Part shown: piece after piece, positions 7,605 through 16,403 of the stretch
Layout of the letters: each line of letters opens with the position of its first letter
Position numbering within the stretch: the first letter of the stretch is position 1
Origin: DAOPZC01 sp035353175
GTDB taxonomy: Bacteria; Verrucomicrobiota; Kiritimatiellia; RFP12; UBA1067
Direction: 5' to 3'
Assembly (NCBI GenBank): GCA_035353175.1
Contig: DAOPZC010000015.1
Coordinates: 1 to 64,000, forward strand
DNA: 64,000 bases
Notes under the pieces: generated by a model
Seen by the model: only the letters and a program-made list of their open reading frames with translations
The model's database searches: none
Told to the model about the DNA's origin: nothing
Position numbers and translations under genes: made by a program

Positions 7605-9881
7605 ATGAAGCAAGGAATGATCACGTGGGCGGTGTTGACATGTCTGTTGCAAACAGGAATGGCGGATGTGCCGAGGCCGGAACATCCGCGGCCTGATGCG
7701 ATACGCGAGAACTGGTTGACGCTGAACGGCGAATGGCAATTCGAGATCGACGACCAAGGGAACGGTGAGGCGAGGGGGCTGATCGCGGGGAAAGATCTGG
7801 CGTCGAAAATCATCGTGCCGTTCTGCCCGGAGAGCAAGCTCTCGGGCCTCGCGCTCGGCAACACGCAGTACATGACGAATGTCTGGTATCGCCGCACGTT
7901 CGAGCTGCCGGCCGCGATGAAGGGCAAGCGCGTTCTCCTGCATTTCGGTGGTGTGGACTATAAGACTTGGGCGTACGTCAACGGTCAGCTGGCCGGGACG
8001 CACATGGGCGGAAACGCCGCGTTCGGGTTCGAGATCACGACCTTTCTGAAAGAGGGCCCGAACGAGGTGGTGGTGCGGGTCGTCGACCATCTGCGCAGCG
8101 GTCTGCAGCCGGGCGGCAAGCAGGCTTACGACAAGAGCCAAGGATGCGTCTACACCCGCACGACCGGCATTTGGCAGTCCGTATGGCTCGAAGCGGTCGG
8201 CACGTCTTATGTGGAGAGCTTCTCGGTCGTGCCCGATCCGGAGCATGCGCGGGTCTTGATCGAAGCGACGGTCAACGGCGCCGATCCGGATCTCGAGCTG
8301 AAGGCAGAGGCGTTTGCTGACGGCAAGCGGATGGGTGCCGATTCGGCGGCGGGCACCTGGCGCAATCGTCGCCTGGTGCTGGAGCTCAAAAAAAAGCGCC
8401 TGTGGGAGCCGGGGGCACCGTTCCTCTACGATCTCACGTTTACGCTGACCAGCCGGGGTAAAGTGGTCGACCAGGTGCAGAGCTACTTCGGCTTGCGCTC
8501 GGTGGCGATCGAGGGCCGACGCATTCTCATCAACGGCAAGCCCGTGTTCCAGCGCACGATTCTCGATCAGGGGTTCTATCCGGACGGTATCTGGACCGCG
8601 CCGACCGATGCGGCATTGAAGGGTGATATCGAGCTCTCCATGGCGTGCGGTTTCAACGGCGCGCGGCTGCATCAGAAGGTCTTTGAGCCGCGTTTCCTCT
8701 ATTGGGCCGACAAGCTCGGCTATCTGGTCTGGGGCGAGTTTCCGAACTGGGGCTACAACTACCGGCCGGAAGGGTATGCGCCGTATGTGACCGAATGGAC
8801 CGAGGTTCTGCTGCGCGACCGCAACCACCCGTCGGTCATCGGCTGGTGTCCTTTCAACGAGACGCCCGCATCGGCCGGCGAAATCCAGCAGGTGGTTTGG
8901 GCTGTGACCAAGGCCGTCGATCCGACGCGTCCCGTGTTGGAAACGAGCGGCTGGGTCCATACGCTGCCTCATCCGGAGGTGCGCGACGCGCACGACTACG
9001 ACGGCAATCCGGAATCGCTGCGCAAGCGCTGGGAGGAGTATTTCTCGGGTGCGGCGACGGTCGCCCCGATGCCGCCGCGGTATGGGCATTCGTCGACATC
9101 CGTGAAAGACTGCGGCGTGCCGTTCATGATCAGCGAGTTCGGCGGCATCGGCTGGGCCACCGAAGGCGGCTGGGGGTACGGGAAGGGGCCGCAGACGCTG
9201 GACGAGTTCTATGCCCGCTACAAAGGCCAGTGCGACGCTCAGCTGGACAATCCGAACTTTTTCGGCTTCTGCTACACGCAGCTGACCGATGTGGAACAGG
9301 AGCACAACGGCCTTTACTATTATGACCGCAAGCCCAAGTTCGATGTCGCGAAACTGCACGCGATCACGTCGCGCCAGGCCGCCTACGAGCGGGGCGAGGC
9401 ACAGGCTCCGCAGCCTCTCCGCCTTGCCAATGCCGAGTGGAAAGTGCTTGTCGGCGCGGTGCAGGACGGCGCGCTCTGCACGCCCTATCGGTATGTGACC
9501 CAAACGCCGCAAGGGGAGTGGACTTCCGCGGCATATGACGACAGCTCATGGAAGTCGGGACTGCCGCCTTTCGGCACGGAAGGCAAGCGGATCGGGCGCA
9601 CGCCTTGGGCGACCCCGGACATCTATTTGCGCAAGACCTTCGAGTACGACGGCGCGGAACTGCGGGCGGGCGCGGTGGTCATCACGTACGACGAGGACAC
9701 CGAGGTCTACGTCAACGGCCAGAAGATCCTGAGCGTCCAGAACTATATCGGCAACTATAAGCTGGTGGTCGTAACGGAGGCGCTCCGCAAGACATTGCGC
9801 AAGGGCGCCAATACGCTGGCCATCCACACGCATCAGACCATGGGCGGGCAGTTCATCGATCTCGCGCTGCTCGTCGAATAG
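7605..9881 (+). CDS. Secreted glycoside hydrolase family 2 (beta-galactosidase/glucuronidase-like)
   Basis: 758 residues from ATG 7605, which has GGGGGGAA upstream and gives a Sec signal ending near MADVP. The upstream ATG/TTG codons in the same frame lack a ribosome site. Domains in order: GH2 sugar-binding jelly roll (about 25-190), Ig-like middle domain (200-300), TIM barrel (305-580) and a C-terminal jelly-roll-like domain (600-755). Both catalytic acids are visible: the acid/base E419 in PFNETP and the nucleophile E511 in ISEFGG. It removes terminal beta-linked sugars; the linkage is unknown. It ends 8 bp from the convergent LUD gene. Confidence 0.88.
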   Translation: MKQGMITWAVLTCLLQTGMADVPRPEHPRPDAIRENWLTLNGEWQFEIDDQGNGEARGLIAGKDLASKIIVPFCPESKLSGLALGNTQYMTNVWYRRTFELPAAMKGKRVLLHFGGVDYKTWAYVNGQLAGTHMGGNAAFGFEITTFLKEGPNEVVVRVVDHLRSGLQPGGKQAYDKSQGCVYTRTTGIWQSVWLEAVGTSYVESFSVVPDPEHARVLIEATVNGADPDLELKAEAFADGKRMGADSAAGTWRNRRLVLELKKKRLWEPGAPFLYDLTFTLTSRGKVVDQVQSYFGLRSVAIEGRRILINGKPVFQRTILDQGFYPDGIWTAPTDAALKGDIELSMACGFNGARLHQKVFEPRFLYWADKLGYLVWGEFPNWGYNYRPEGYAPYVTEWTEVLLRDRNHPSVIGWCPFNETPASAGEIQQVVWAVTKAVDPTRPVLETSGWVHTLPHPEVRDAHDYDGNPESLRKRWEEYFSGAATVAPMPPRYGHSSTSVKDCGVPFMISEFGGIGWATEGGWGYGKGPQTLDEFYARYKGQCDAQLDNPNFFGFCYTQLTDVEQEHNGLYYYDRKPKFDVAKLHAITSRQAAYERGEAQAPQPLRLANAEWKVLVGAVQDGALCTPYRYVTQTPQGEWTSAAYDDSSWKSGLPPFGTEGKRIGRTPWATPDIYLRKTFEYDGAELRAGAVVITYDEDTEVYVNGQKILSVQNYIGNYKLVVVTEALRKTLRKGANTLAIHTHQTMGGQFIDLALLVE

Positions 9882-9889
9882 AGATACGG

Positions 9890-10546
9890 CTATAGCCCCA
9901 TGTCCTCGTTGACGATCAGCACGTGGAAATCGGTCAGGGTCGGCTTGCGGTCGATGATCGTGGTGACGTTGCAGATGCGCTGCGGCGCATCACAGTCGGC
10001 GCAGATGCCGGTGACCGCGCAGGGGGTCTGCTTGCCGAGACGCTGACAATTGGGAGGCGCGGACTTGTCCTTGATGCGTTTAATGGCATCGCAGATGTCG
10101 CCTTCGACGATCTTGTTGCGTCCGGCGACCACGATGACTTTCGCAGGGCCATAGATCATGGCGGCCACGCGGTTGCCGTTGCCGTCGATGTTCACGAGGC
10201 AACCGTCGAGCGTCACGGCGTTGGTGCCGCTCAGGAACAGGTCGCAGGTCTGCTGCCGCTTCATGATGGACTGCTTCTGCTCGGGCGTCAGGTCAGGGAA
10301 CCCGTGGTTCAGGATCTCCTTGCCCTGGTCGGCGAGGATCGTCGTGAGCTTCATGTCGGCCACGGAAAGCGAGCCTCCGAAGCCGACGGACTTGGCGGTC
10401 TGCGCCTGCGTGAGAATGTAGTCGGCAGCTTCCTGCGCCGTGGCGCAATAGACGGCGGTGAAGTGTTTCTTGGCCAGGTTCTCGACCAGTTTGCGGCACT
10501 TTTTTTCAGACGTCCAGTTGTTCAGTTCGATTGTTCGGGGTAGCAT
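9890..10546 (-). CDS. LUD domain protein (LutC/YkgG-like)
   Basis: 218 residues from ATG 10546, chosen because AAAGGAG precedes it; the longer frame to 10588 has no ribosome site. LUD (DUF162) proteins include LutC of the lactate-oxidising LutABC complex. The typical core is present: ADYILTQAQTAKSVGFGGSLS near 55, then DLFLSGTNAVTLDGCLVNIDG near 128 and a C-terminal Cys-containing stretch (CADCDAPQRICN). Stand-alone LUD proteins without LutA/LutB are common in anaerobes and their function is undefined. No LutA or LutB partner is next to it. Confidence 0.85.
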   Translation of the reverse strand: MLPRTIELNNWTSEKKCRKLVENLAKKHFTAVYCATAQEAADYILTQAQTAKSVGFGGSLSVADMKLTTILADQGKEILNHGFPDLTPEQKQSIMKRQQTCDLFLSGTNAVTLDGCLVNIDGNGNRVAAMIYGPAKVIVVAGRNKIVEGDICDAIKRIKDKSAPPNCQRLGKQTPCAVTGICADCDAPQRICNVTTIIDRKPTLTDFHVLIVNEDMGL

Positions 10547-10576
10547 GATCAGCTCCTTTGTTTCAATTGTGTCGGA

Positions 10577-10605
10577 ATTATGAATCATGGCGCCAGAGGC
10601 GTCAA
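10577..10605 (-). promoter_or_regulatory. Sigma70-type promoter for the LUD gene
   Basis: On the minus strand, TTGACG (10600-10605) and CATAAT (10577-10582) are separated by 17 bp. The leader is about 24 nt and contains AAAGGAG. Confidence 0.6.
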
Positions 10606-10637
10606 GGCAAGGCGTTTCAATTTGACCTCCCGGTGCA

Positions 10638-10643
10638 TATAAT
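10638..10643 (+). promoter_or_regulatory. Candidate -10 box for the metallophosphoesterase gene
   Basis: A perfect TATAAT lies 92 bp before the ATG at 10735. The hexamer 17 bp upstream (TTTCAA) is a poor -35, so the call rests mainly on the -10. Confidence 0.4.
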
Positions 10644-10734
10644 CCGCGCTTTCTTGCTGCTTGTGGTGAAACCCGTGGAGTGTTAATTTATCAAACTTGG
10701 CGATCCGTGAGATGGACGAAAATTAAGGAAGAAA

Positions 10735-12660
10735 ATGAGACTCGAGATGAAACGTGGAGTGGCGCATAGAAATGGGGTTCGGCAGGGGGTCGGGCTCGGA
10801 GGTTTGTTTGGACTTGTCGCCCTGCAGGTCTGCGGGGCTGGGGTTGAGATCGGCACCCGGCAGAGAACGCTCGTGCCCGTCGAACTGCCGGAATATACGC
10901 CGATCGCGCCGTCAAATGTCGCTGCTTATGTGGATTACGGGTACGCCCAATGGCAGTGGGAGGCCGGCACGAACCATGGCGTGCGGCTCGACCTGATGCC
11001 CGCGGATTACGCCATGGCCTCGCGCCGGACCCGCCTGCTCTCGTTCTTTACCATCAGCGACATCCATATCACGGACAAGGAGTCGCCAGCCCAAGTCCCT
11101 TATTACGGATGGGGCGCCGAGTTTGGCGATCCAGGTCTCGGATCGCTCAACCCGTCCTCGTACTCGCCGGCCATGTGCGCCACGACGCATCTGCTCGATT
11201 CGACGGTTCAGACGATCAACGCATTGCACCGGCTGGCACCCTTCCATTTCGGCATCGCGCTCGGCGACTTCTGCAATTCCGGGCAGTACAACGAACTTCG
11301 CTGGTTTATCGACGTCATGGACGGCAAGAACATCCAGCCCAGCTCCGGCGCACATCTTGGCGCGGACACGATCGACTACCAAAAGCCTTATAAGGCGGCC
11401 GGCCTCGACCGTTCGATCCCGTGGTATGCGGCCATCGGTAACCACGACCAGTTCTGGATGGGCATAGGCTATCCGACCGAGAAGGTCCGGCAAGCGCTGG
11501 TCAGCAGCAATGTGCTCGAGATCACTGATGCCGTGGCGGGGCCTTTGTGGCCCAACGCTTCGGAAGGACAAGGCACCTACGTGGGGGTGGTCGACGGAAC
11601 CACGAAGTATGGAGATGTGATCTATTGGGGGGCCACGAACGGGTATGAGACAACGCCGACCGTCGCGCCCGATCCGAACCGCCACATCATCACGGAAAAT
11701 ATTGCGTCGCCCACGAACTTCATCGCCGAGTTTTTCAATACGACATCTGAGCCGGTCGGGCACGGTTTCATCCGGGATGGCGCAGGAAGTACGGCAGCTT
11801 GCTACACCTTTCAACCAATGTCCAATGCGCCGATCCGCGTCATCGTGCTCGACAACACATGCAAGTCCGACCAGGCGAACGAGGATGCCATGTTCTACGG
11901 CGGGGGCTGGATGGACGACGCGCGCTACGCGTGGCTCACTAACGAGCTGCAGAGGGGGCAGAACGATGAACAGTTGATGATTCTGGCCGCCCATGTTCCT
12001 GTAAATCCTCAAGAGAGCCTGCTGTCGACGAACAAGCTTGTGGGCATTCAGTTTTACGATGAAGCGGTGGAGACGAACTTAATTGCCACGTTGCACCGTT
12101 ACCCGAATCTTTTGATGCTGATGACCGGGCATCGCCACGTGAGCGTGGTGACGCCGTACCCCTCGCCCGATCCGACTCATCCCGAGTTAGGCTTCTGGCA
12201 GGTTGAAACGCCGTCGCTGCGGGATTTTCCCATCCAGTTCCGTTCGTGGGAGATTTTTCTCAACAGCGACACGAACATCTCGATCGTGACGACGGATGTC
12301 GATCCGGAGACGACGCCCGATTCGCCGGCGGGCAAGGCCGTCAGCCTGGGGCTTGGCGCGCTGCGTGTGTACAGCAGCATTGAACTGACCAACACGTATT
12401 CGCACGCGTACAATGCGGAGCTGGTCAAGCTGTTGACTCCCGAGATGCAGGCGAAGCTGGCCGGCTGCGGAGAGACGCAATGGCGGCGTGTGAGCATCGA
12501 CAGCGGTGTCGACGGACTTGAAGTCGGCTTTCTCGGCCGGCTGCAGAGTACGGATTCTCTGGTTGCGCCTTTGTGGGCGGAGGTTTCGGACGCGACGAAC
12601 AGCCCCCACCGGGTATCAGCGCAGTCCTCGCCACAGTTTTTCCGTGCCGTGAAGGAGTGA
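10735..12660 (+). CDS. Secreted calcineurin-like metallophosphoesterase (resembles TIGR03768)
   Basis: 641 residues from ATG 10735 with AAGGAAG upstream. A basic N-terminus and hydrophobic stretch (residues 17-35) indicate export. Metal-binding motifs of the calcineurin-like fold are in order: ISDIHI (D109, H111), ALGDFC near 180, AIGNHDQF near 234, LAAHVP near 423 and TGHRHV near 465. The size and spacing resemble the large family I know as TIGR03768; this is from memory. The last 10 residues (SPQFFRAVKE) resemble the tails of other exported proteins here. Substrate unknown. It is monocistronic, with a strong terminator after it. Confidence 0.82.
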   Translation: MRLEMKRGVAHRNGVRQGVGLGGLFGLVALQVCGAGVEIGTRQRTLVPVELPEYTPIAPSNVAAYVDYGYAQWQWEAGTNHGVRLDLMPADYAMASRRTRLLSFFTISDIHITDKESPAQVPYYGWGAEFGDPGLGSLNPSSYSPAMCATTHLLDSTVQTINALHRLAPFHFGIALGDFCNSGQYNELRWFIDVMDGKNIQPSSGAHLGADTIDYQKPYKAAGLDRSIPWYAAIGNHDQFWMGIGYPTEKVRQALVSSNVLEITDAVAGPLWPNASEGQGTYVGVVDGTTKYGDVIYWGATNGYETTPTVAPDPNRHIITENIASPTNFIAEFFNTTSEPVGHGFIRDGAGSTAACYTFQPMSNAPIRVIVLDNTCKSDQANEDAMFYGGGWMDDARYAWLTNELQRGQNDEQLMILAAHVPVNPQESLLSTNKLVGIQFYDEAVETNLIATLHRYPNLLMLMTGHRHVSVVTPYPSPDPTHPELGFWQVETPSLRDFPIQFRSWEIFLNSDTNISIVTTDVDPETTPDSPAGKAVSLGLGALRVYSSIELTNTYSHAYNAELVKLLTPEMQAKLAGCGETQWRRVSIDSGVDGLEVGFLGRLQSTDSLVAPLWAEVSDATNSPHRVSAQSSPQFFRAVKE

Positions 12661-12681
12661 GACGTCCGCCATCGCCGTTCC

Positions 12682-12722
12682 GGTTCCTCTCGCGAGAGAT
12701 CGCGGAGGAACCTATTTTTTTT
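12682..12722 (+). terminator. Strong intrinsic terminator
   Basis: GGTTCCTC (12682-12689) pairs with GAGGAACC (12705-12712), with an inner CGCGA/TCGCG extension and a GAGA loop. TATTTTTTTT follows. It ends the metallophosphoesterase transcript and overlaps the stop codon of the convergent gene. Confidence 0.85.
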
Positions 12723-13248
12723 CAAAAGGCAGCGGCACGGCGTTGACCATGAGCCGCACCTGTTTGACGCGGTCGTCGCCGGCGAAGGCGCGGACGGCCT
12801 GCTCGATCCGTTTCAGCTGGGTGCGACGGATCTCGAACAGGTGCAGGGACGAGGTCACGTAGACGTAAAGGATGCCGTTGTCCCATTTGCCCGGGCGGGA
12901 CACTTTGGCCACCTCCGGAGGAACGAGGCTTGGCCAGGTTTTCATCAGTTCGTCGAGCCAGGGGCTCTCCTTGATGTTGAGGCGTTTGAGCGTCTTCTCG
13001 ATGAGCGCCGAGAACGGCTCGGGTTCCTGTCGCGTTTCCGGCGGATCGGCGTCGATCGGCAGGCCGGGGATGACGTGTTCGAAGAGCGTCTTGACCCCGC
13101 GGTTGCGGGCGAGGTCGCGCGGCGTCAGTTCGCGGCGGACGGCGTTCGGCTCCGTGCGGAAAGAGGCCTCATCCGGCAGCCCCCGGAAATCGGCCGCTTC
13201 GGCCTCGAAATCGGAGGGCTTTTCAAACGGATGTTTGCCTTTATGCAT
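12712..13248 (-). CDS. DUF721 / DciA-like protein
   Basis: 178 residues. The C-terminal half (about 75-175) has the DUF721 pattern: LIEKTLKRLNI, then W..L...WPSLV, LYVYVTSSLHLFEIRR and a final VRLMVNAVPLPFEKK. DUF721 proteins include DciA, which loads the replicative helicase in bacteria lacking DnaC. The N-terminal 70 residues are charged and probably disordered. It is divergent from the phosphofructokinase gene with a 48 bp gap, and no Shine-Dalgarno is obvious before its ATG. Confidence 0.7.
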   Translation of the reverse strand: MHKGKHPFEKPSDFEAEAADFRGLPDEASFRTEPNAVRRELTPRDLARNRGVKTLFEHVIPGLPIDADPPETRQEPEPFSALIEKTLKRLNIKESPWLDELMKTWPSLVPPEVAKVSRPGKWDNGILYVYVTSSLHLFEIRRTQLKRIEQAVRAFAGDDRVKQVRLMVNAVPLPFEKK

Positions 13249-13264
13249 GAAGGCAGTATATCAT
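13235..13264 (+). promoter_or_regulatory. Candidate promoter for phosphofructokinase
   Basis: TTGCCT (13235-13240) and TATCAT (13259-13264) are 18 bp apart, 33 bp before the ATG. The -35 lies inside the start of the divergent DUF721 gene. Confidence 0.45.
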
Positions 13265-13296
13265 AACGGTGCGAACAAGGTGAATAGGAGCGTACC

Positions 13297-14493
13297 ATGA
13301 AAAAAGGCAATATGCTGATCGCCCAGAGCGGCGGTCCTTCGATGGTGATTAACCAGAGTCTCGTCGGTGCCGTTTTGGCTGCCAGAGAGAACAAATCCGT
13401 CGGCAAGATTTACGGCGCGCTGCACGGAATCCAGGGGATTTTGGATGAGAACTTCATCGATTTGCGCAAGGAAAGCCGCACGACGCTAGAGGCCGTCGCC
13501 AATACGCCCGCGTCGGCCTTAGGTTCGGTGCGCCGCAAGCCGACTTCCGAAGACTGCCAGTCGATCTTTCGCGTGTTGCGCAAGCTGGACGTCCGCTACT
13601 TCTTTTACATCGGAGGCAACGATTCGGCCGAGACCGTGCACATCATCAACGAGGAGGCGGTGAAGGAAGAGTACGGCATCTGCTGTTTTCATATCCCCAA
13701 GACGATCGACAACGATCTGCGCGAGAGCGACCACACGCCGGGCTACGGCAGCGCCGCGCGGTTTGTGGCGTGCGCGATCAAGGGCGACGATCTGGACAAC
13801 CGCGCCTTGGGCGGTGTGAAGATCGACGTGATCATGGGACGCAACGCGGGCTTCCTGACCGCCGCAGCCGCGCTGGCGCGCCAGGAGAAGGACGACGGAC
13901 CGCACTTAATCTACCTGCCGGAGCGCCCCTTCAGCGTCGAGGTCTTTGTCAAGAACGTGAAAGCCGCGGTGAAGAAGTACGGGCGGTGTGTCGTGGCGGT
14001 CTCTGAAGGGATCGTGGACAAAGACGGCACGCCGATCCTCGCGAAATTCACGCAAGAGACCGACTCGCACGGCAACGTGCAGCTGAGCGGCACCGGCGCA
14101 CTGGGCGATCTGCTGGCGAAGGTCGTCAAGGAGCAGGCCGGCATCAAGCGTGTGCGCGCCGACACCTTCGGCTATCTGCAGCGATCCTTCCCCGGCATCG
14201 CTTCGGCGAGCGACGCGATGGAGGCACGGCTGGTCGGCGTCGCGGCCGTGCAGGCGGCGGTCAACGACGAGGTTTCCAGCGGGTCGGTCGCGATCAAGCG
14301 CAAGGCGACCAAGAAGTACAGCGTGGATTTCGAAGTGGTGCCGCTGCGCAGCGTGGCCAAGGAGACGCGCCACATGCCGGACGCGTTTATCAGCAAGGCG
14401 GGCAACGATGTGACGCAAGCGTTCATCGATTACGCCCGTCCGTTGGTCGGGGCGCTGCCGCCCTGCGCGCGCTTCGCGCAACTGCGGGCGTGA
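13297..14493 (+). CDS. pfp: Pyrophosphate-type 6-phosphofructokinase
   Basis: 398-residue cytosolic enzyme that phosphorylates fructose 6-phosphate to the 1,6-bisphosphate. The phosphate loop is AQSGGPSMVINQS (residues 9-21). The motif IGGNDSAE near 107 has Asp where ATP-dependent enzymes have Gly, and PKTIDNDL near 133 carries the Lys that goes with it; together these are the established signature of PPi use. Length fits the intermediate 400-residue PFK clade. AGGAG precedes the ATG. PPi-linked glycolysis is common in anaerobes and spares ATP, consistent with a fermentative saccharolytic host. Confidence 0.9.
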   Translation: MKKGNMLIAQSGGPSMVINQSLVGAVLAARENKSVGKIYGALHGIQGILDENFIDLRKESRTTLEAVANTPASALGSVRRKPTSEDCQSIFRVLRKLDVRYFFYIGGNDSAETVHIINEEAVKEEYGICCFHIPKTIDNDLRESDHTPGYGSAARFVACAIKGDDLDNRALGGVKIDVIMGRNAGFLTAAAALARQEKDDGPHLIYLPERPFSVEVFVKNVKAAVKKYGRCVVAVSEGIVDKDGTPILAKFTQETDSHGNVQLSGTGALGDLLAKVVKEQAGIKRVRADTFGYLQRSFPGIASASDAMEARLVGVAAVQAAVNDEVSSGSVAIKRKATKKYSVDFEVVPLRSVAKETRHMPDAFISKAGNDVTQAFIDYARPLVGALPPCARFAQLRA

Positions 14494-14522
14494 ATGTTCC
14501 CGGATGGCGAAAGGGGTTCGGT

Positions 14523-14987
14523 ATGGACGAGGTCGTGAGCGGGGCGGCGGATTCCGCGATGGCGGACGAGACGTTGTCGCGCACCGAGCTTCAGATTGAA
14601 CAGGAGAAGCTCAAGCTGGAGCGCGAGCGCATCCTGTTGGAGCGTGAGCGCCTCGAGGCGGTCCGCGACCGCGTGACTGCGCAGGCCGGTTTGCACACCG
14701 ACAAGAACGGCAAATTGTCGGTGACGCTCTCGACGCTTATCCTGGTCTCCATCATCTGCACACTGGCGGGGGGAATTCTCGGGGCTTTCTCGACCTCCAC
14801 GCATCTGGACCGCCGCAATGCGGCGCGGCTGCAGGAGGTGATGCAGACGCTGGCTTCGTCTTCGCCCGAATCGCTTGGGATCACGACCAACGAGAGCGGC
14901 GCGGCCGCAAACGAGATGCCTGCGTGGCTCAAGACGATGAAGCCCAAAGGCACCCATGCCGGCATTTCGCTGGTGGTGATCCAATAG
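14523..14987 (+). CDS. Small coiled-coil membrane protein of unknown function
   Basis: 154 residues from ATG 14523, preceded by GAAAGGGG. A GTG at 14490 overlapping the upstream stop is possible but less likely. Residues 18-50 form a highly charged coiled coil (IEQEKLKLERERILLERERL), and residues about 64-88 are a single membrane helix (LSTLILVSIICTLAGGILGA). The C-terminal 60 residues are probably extracytoplasmic. I do not recognise the family. It lies between the phosphofructokinase and phosphohexomutase genes in the same direction. Confidence 0.7.
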   Translation: MDEVVSGAADSAMADETLSRTELQIEQEKLKLERERILLERERLEAVRDRVTAQAGLHTDKNGKLSVTLSTLILVSIICTLAGGILGAFSTSTHLDRRNAARLQEVMQTLASSSPESLGITTNESGAAANEMPAWLKTMKPKGTHAGISLVVIQ

Positions 14988-15017
14988 AAAGAACGATGAG
15001 GGAGCGGAGAGTTCGGG

Positions 15018-16403
15018 ATGTCGTTTTTCAAGGCCTATGACATGCGCGGCGAGTTCGGAAAGGATTTCGATCTCGACACGGTCTACCGCATCGGGCGCTG
15101 GCTTCCGGCCGTGCTCGGCGCCCGGCGCATGCTGATCGGACGCGACATGCGGCTCTCCTCGGAGTGCGTCCGCGATGCGCTCTGCCGCGGGCTGACGGAG
15201 TCGGGCTGCGCGGTGGACGACATGGGCTTGGCCACGACGCCGATGGTCTATTTCTTTACGGCGAGAGAGGGGTATGACGCCTCGGTGCAGATCACGGCCT
15301 CGCATAACCCTCCGGACCACAACGGCATGAAGGTGTCGCGTTCCGGCGCGATACCGGTGGGCTATGCGACGGGCCTCGCGAAGCTCGAGGAGCGCGTTGC
15401 CTCGGACACGTTGCCGCCCGCGGCGGTGACCGGTGCCTGCAGGACGGTGTCGTATCGCGACGATTTTGTGCAGTGGCTGCGGACCCGTCTGGCTGATCTT
15501 TCCGGCTTGCGGTTCGCCGTGGACTGTTCGGACGGCGTGGCGGGTTTGATCGTCCGCGATCTGCTGGGCGAGAGCCCCGTCTACCTCAACGAGGTGCCGG
15601 ACGGACGGTTCCCGCATCACTCACCCAATCCCCTGGAGGCCGGAAGCCGCACGCAGGTTGCGGACACGGTGCGCGCGCGGGGGCTCGACGCGGGCGTCAT
15701 CTTTGACGGAGACGCGGACCGCGTGATGTTCGTGGACGAGACGGGCGCGTTCGTGCAACCGGACTATCTGATTCCGGTGATCGCCCGGCACTTCCTCGCG
15801 CGTGAACCGGGCGCGACGGTGATCCACGATATCCGCACTTCGCGCGGAGCGATCGAGGCGCTGCGGGCGGACGGGGCCAAGACGGTGATGGGCAAGGTCG
15901 GACATGCGTTCGCCAAAATGGCCCTGCGCGAAACGGGGGCGGTGTGCGGCGGCGAATTGGCCGGACACTATTATTTCCGCGATTTCTTCTGTTGCGACTC
16001 GGGCGAGCTGGCCGCGCTGCTGGTGCTGGCCGCGTTGGCGGAGGCCAAGCGCCAGGGGGTGAGTTTCAGCGCGCTGATGGCGCCGATCCGCAAATACGCC
16101 AACTCCGGCGAGCGCAACTATCGGATCCAAGACAAAGACGGTGCGATCGCGGCGGTCTTGTCGGCGCTGGCGGCGCTCGGGCCGCCGCAGGCGCGTGCGG
16201 ATTTCGACGGCGTGCGTCTCGATTATGCCGACGGGTGGGTGAACATCCGCAAGTCCAATACCGAACCTTTTCTGAGAATGATTGTCGAAGCGCGCGATGC
16301 GGCCACCTTGACGGAATGGCTGTCCATGCTGGAAGATGTGTTGGCGCCGTTTGGTGCGGCCGAAGCCGGCTGCGCGCCGGAACATGAATCATGCTTGAAG
16401 TAG
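15018..16403 (+). CDS. Phosphomannomutase/phosphoglucomutase
   Basis: 461-residue alpha-D-phosphohexomutase. The four-domain signature is complete: catalytic serine in ITASHNP near residue 94, metal loop FDGDADRVMF near 230, sugar-binding GGELAGHYYF near 315 and phosphate-binding RKSNTEPFLR near 414. It interconverts hexose 6- and 1-phosphates, supplying GDP-mannose or UDP-glucose precursors. Length matches the AlgC/ManB type. Its last 13 bases overlap the start of the ABC ATPase gene, so the two are translationally coupled, although a functional link is not obvious. Confidence 0.9.
   Translation: MSFFKAYDMRGEFGKDFDLDTVYRIGRWLPAVLGARRMLIGRDMRLSSECVRDALCRGLTESGCAVDDMGLATTPMVYFFTAREGYDASVQITASHNPPDHNGMKVSRSGAIPVGYATGLAKLEERVASDTLPPAAVTGACRTVSYRDDFVQWLRTRLADLSGLRFAVDCSDGVAGLIVRDLLGESPVYLNEVPDGRFPHHSPNPLEAGSRTQVADTVRARGLDAGVIFDGDADRVMFVDETGAFVQPDYLIPVIARHFLAREPGATVIHDIRTSRGAIEALRADGAKTVMGKVGHAFAKMALRETGAVCGGELAGHYYFRDFFCCDSGELAALLVLAALAEAKRQGVSFSALMAPIRKYANSGERNYRIQDKDGAIAAVLSALAALGPPQARADFDGVRLDYADGWVNIRKSNTEPFLRMIVEARDAATLTEWLSMLEDVLAPFGAAEAGCAPEHESCLK

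Noticed and set aside
7587..9512. 641-codon minus-strand frame opposite the GH2 gene
   Set aside because: The GH2 catalytic residues on the plus strand settle the coding strand.
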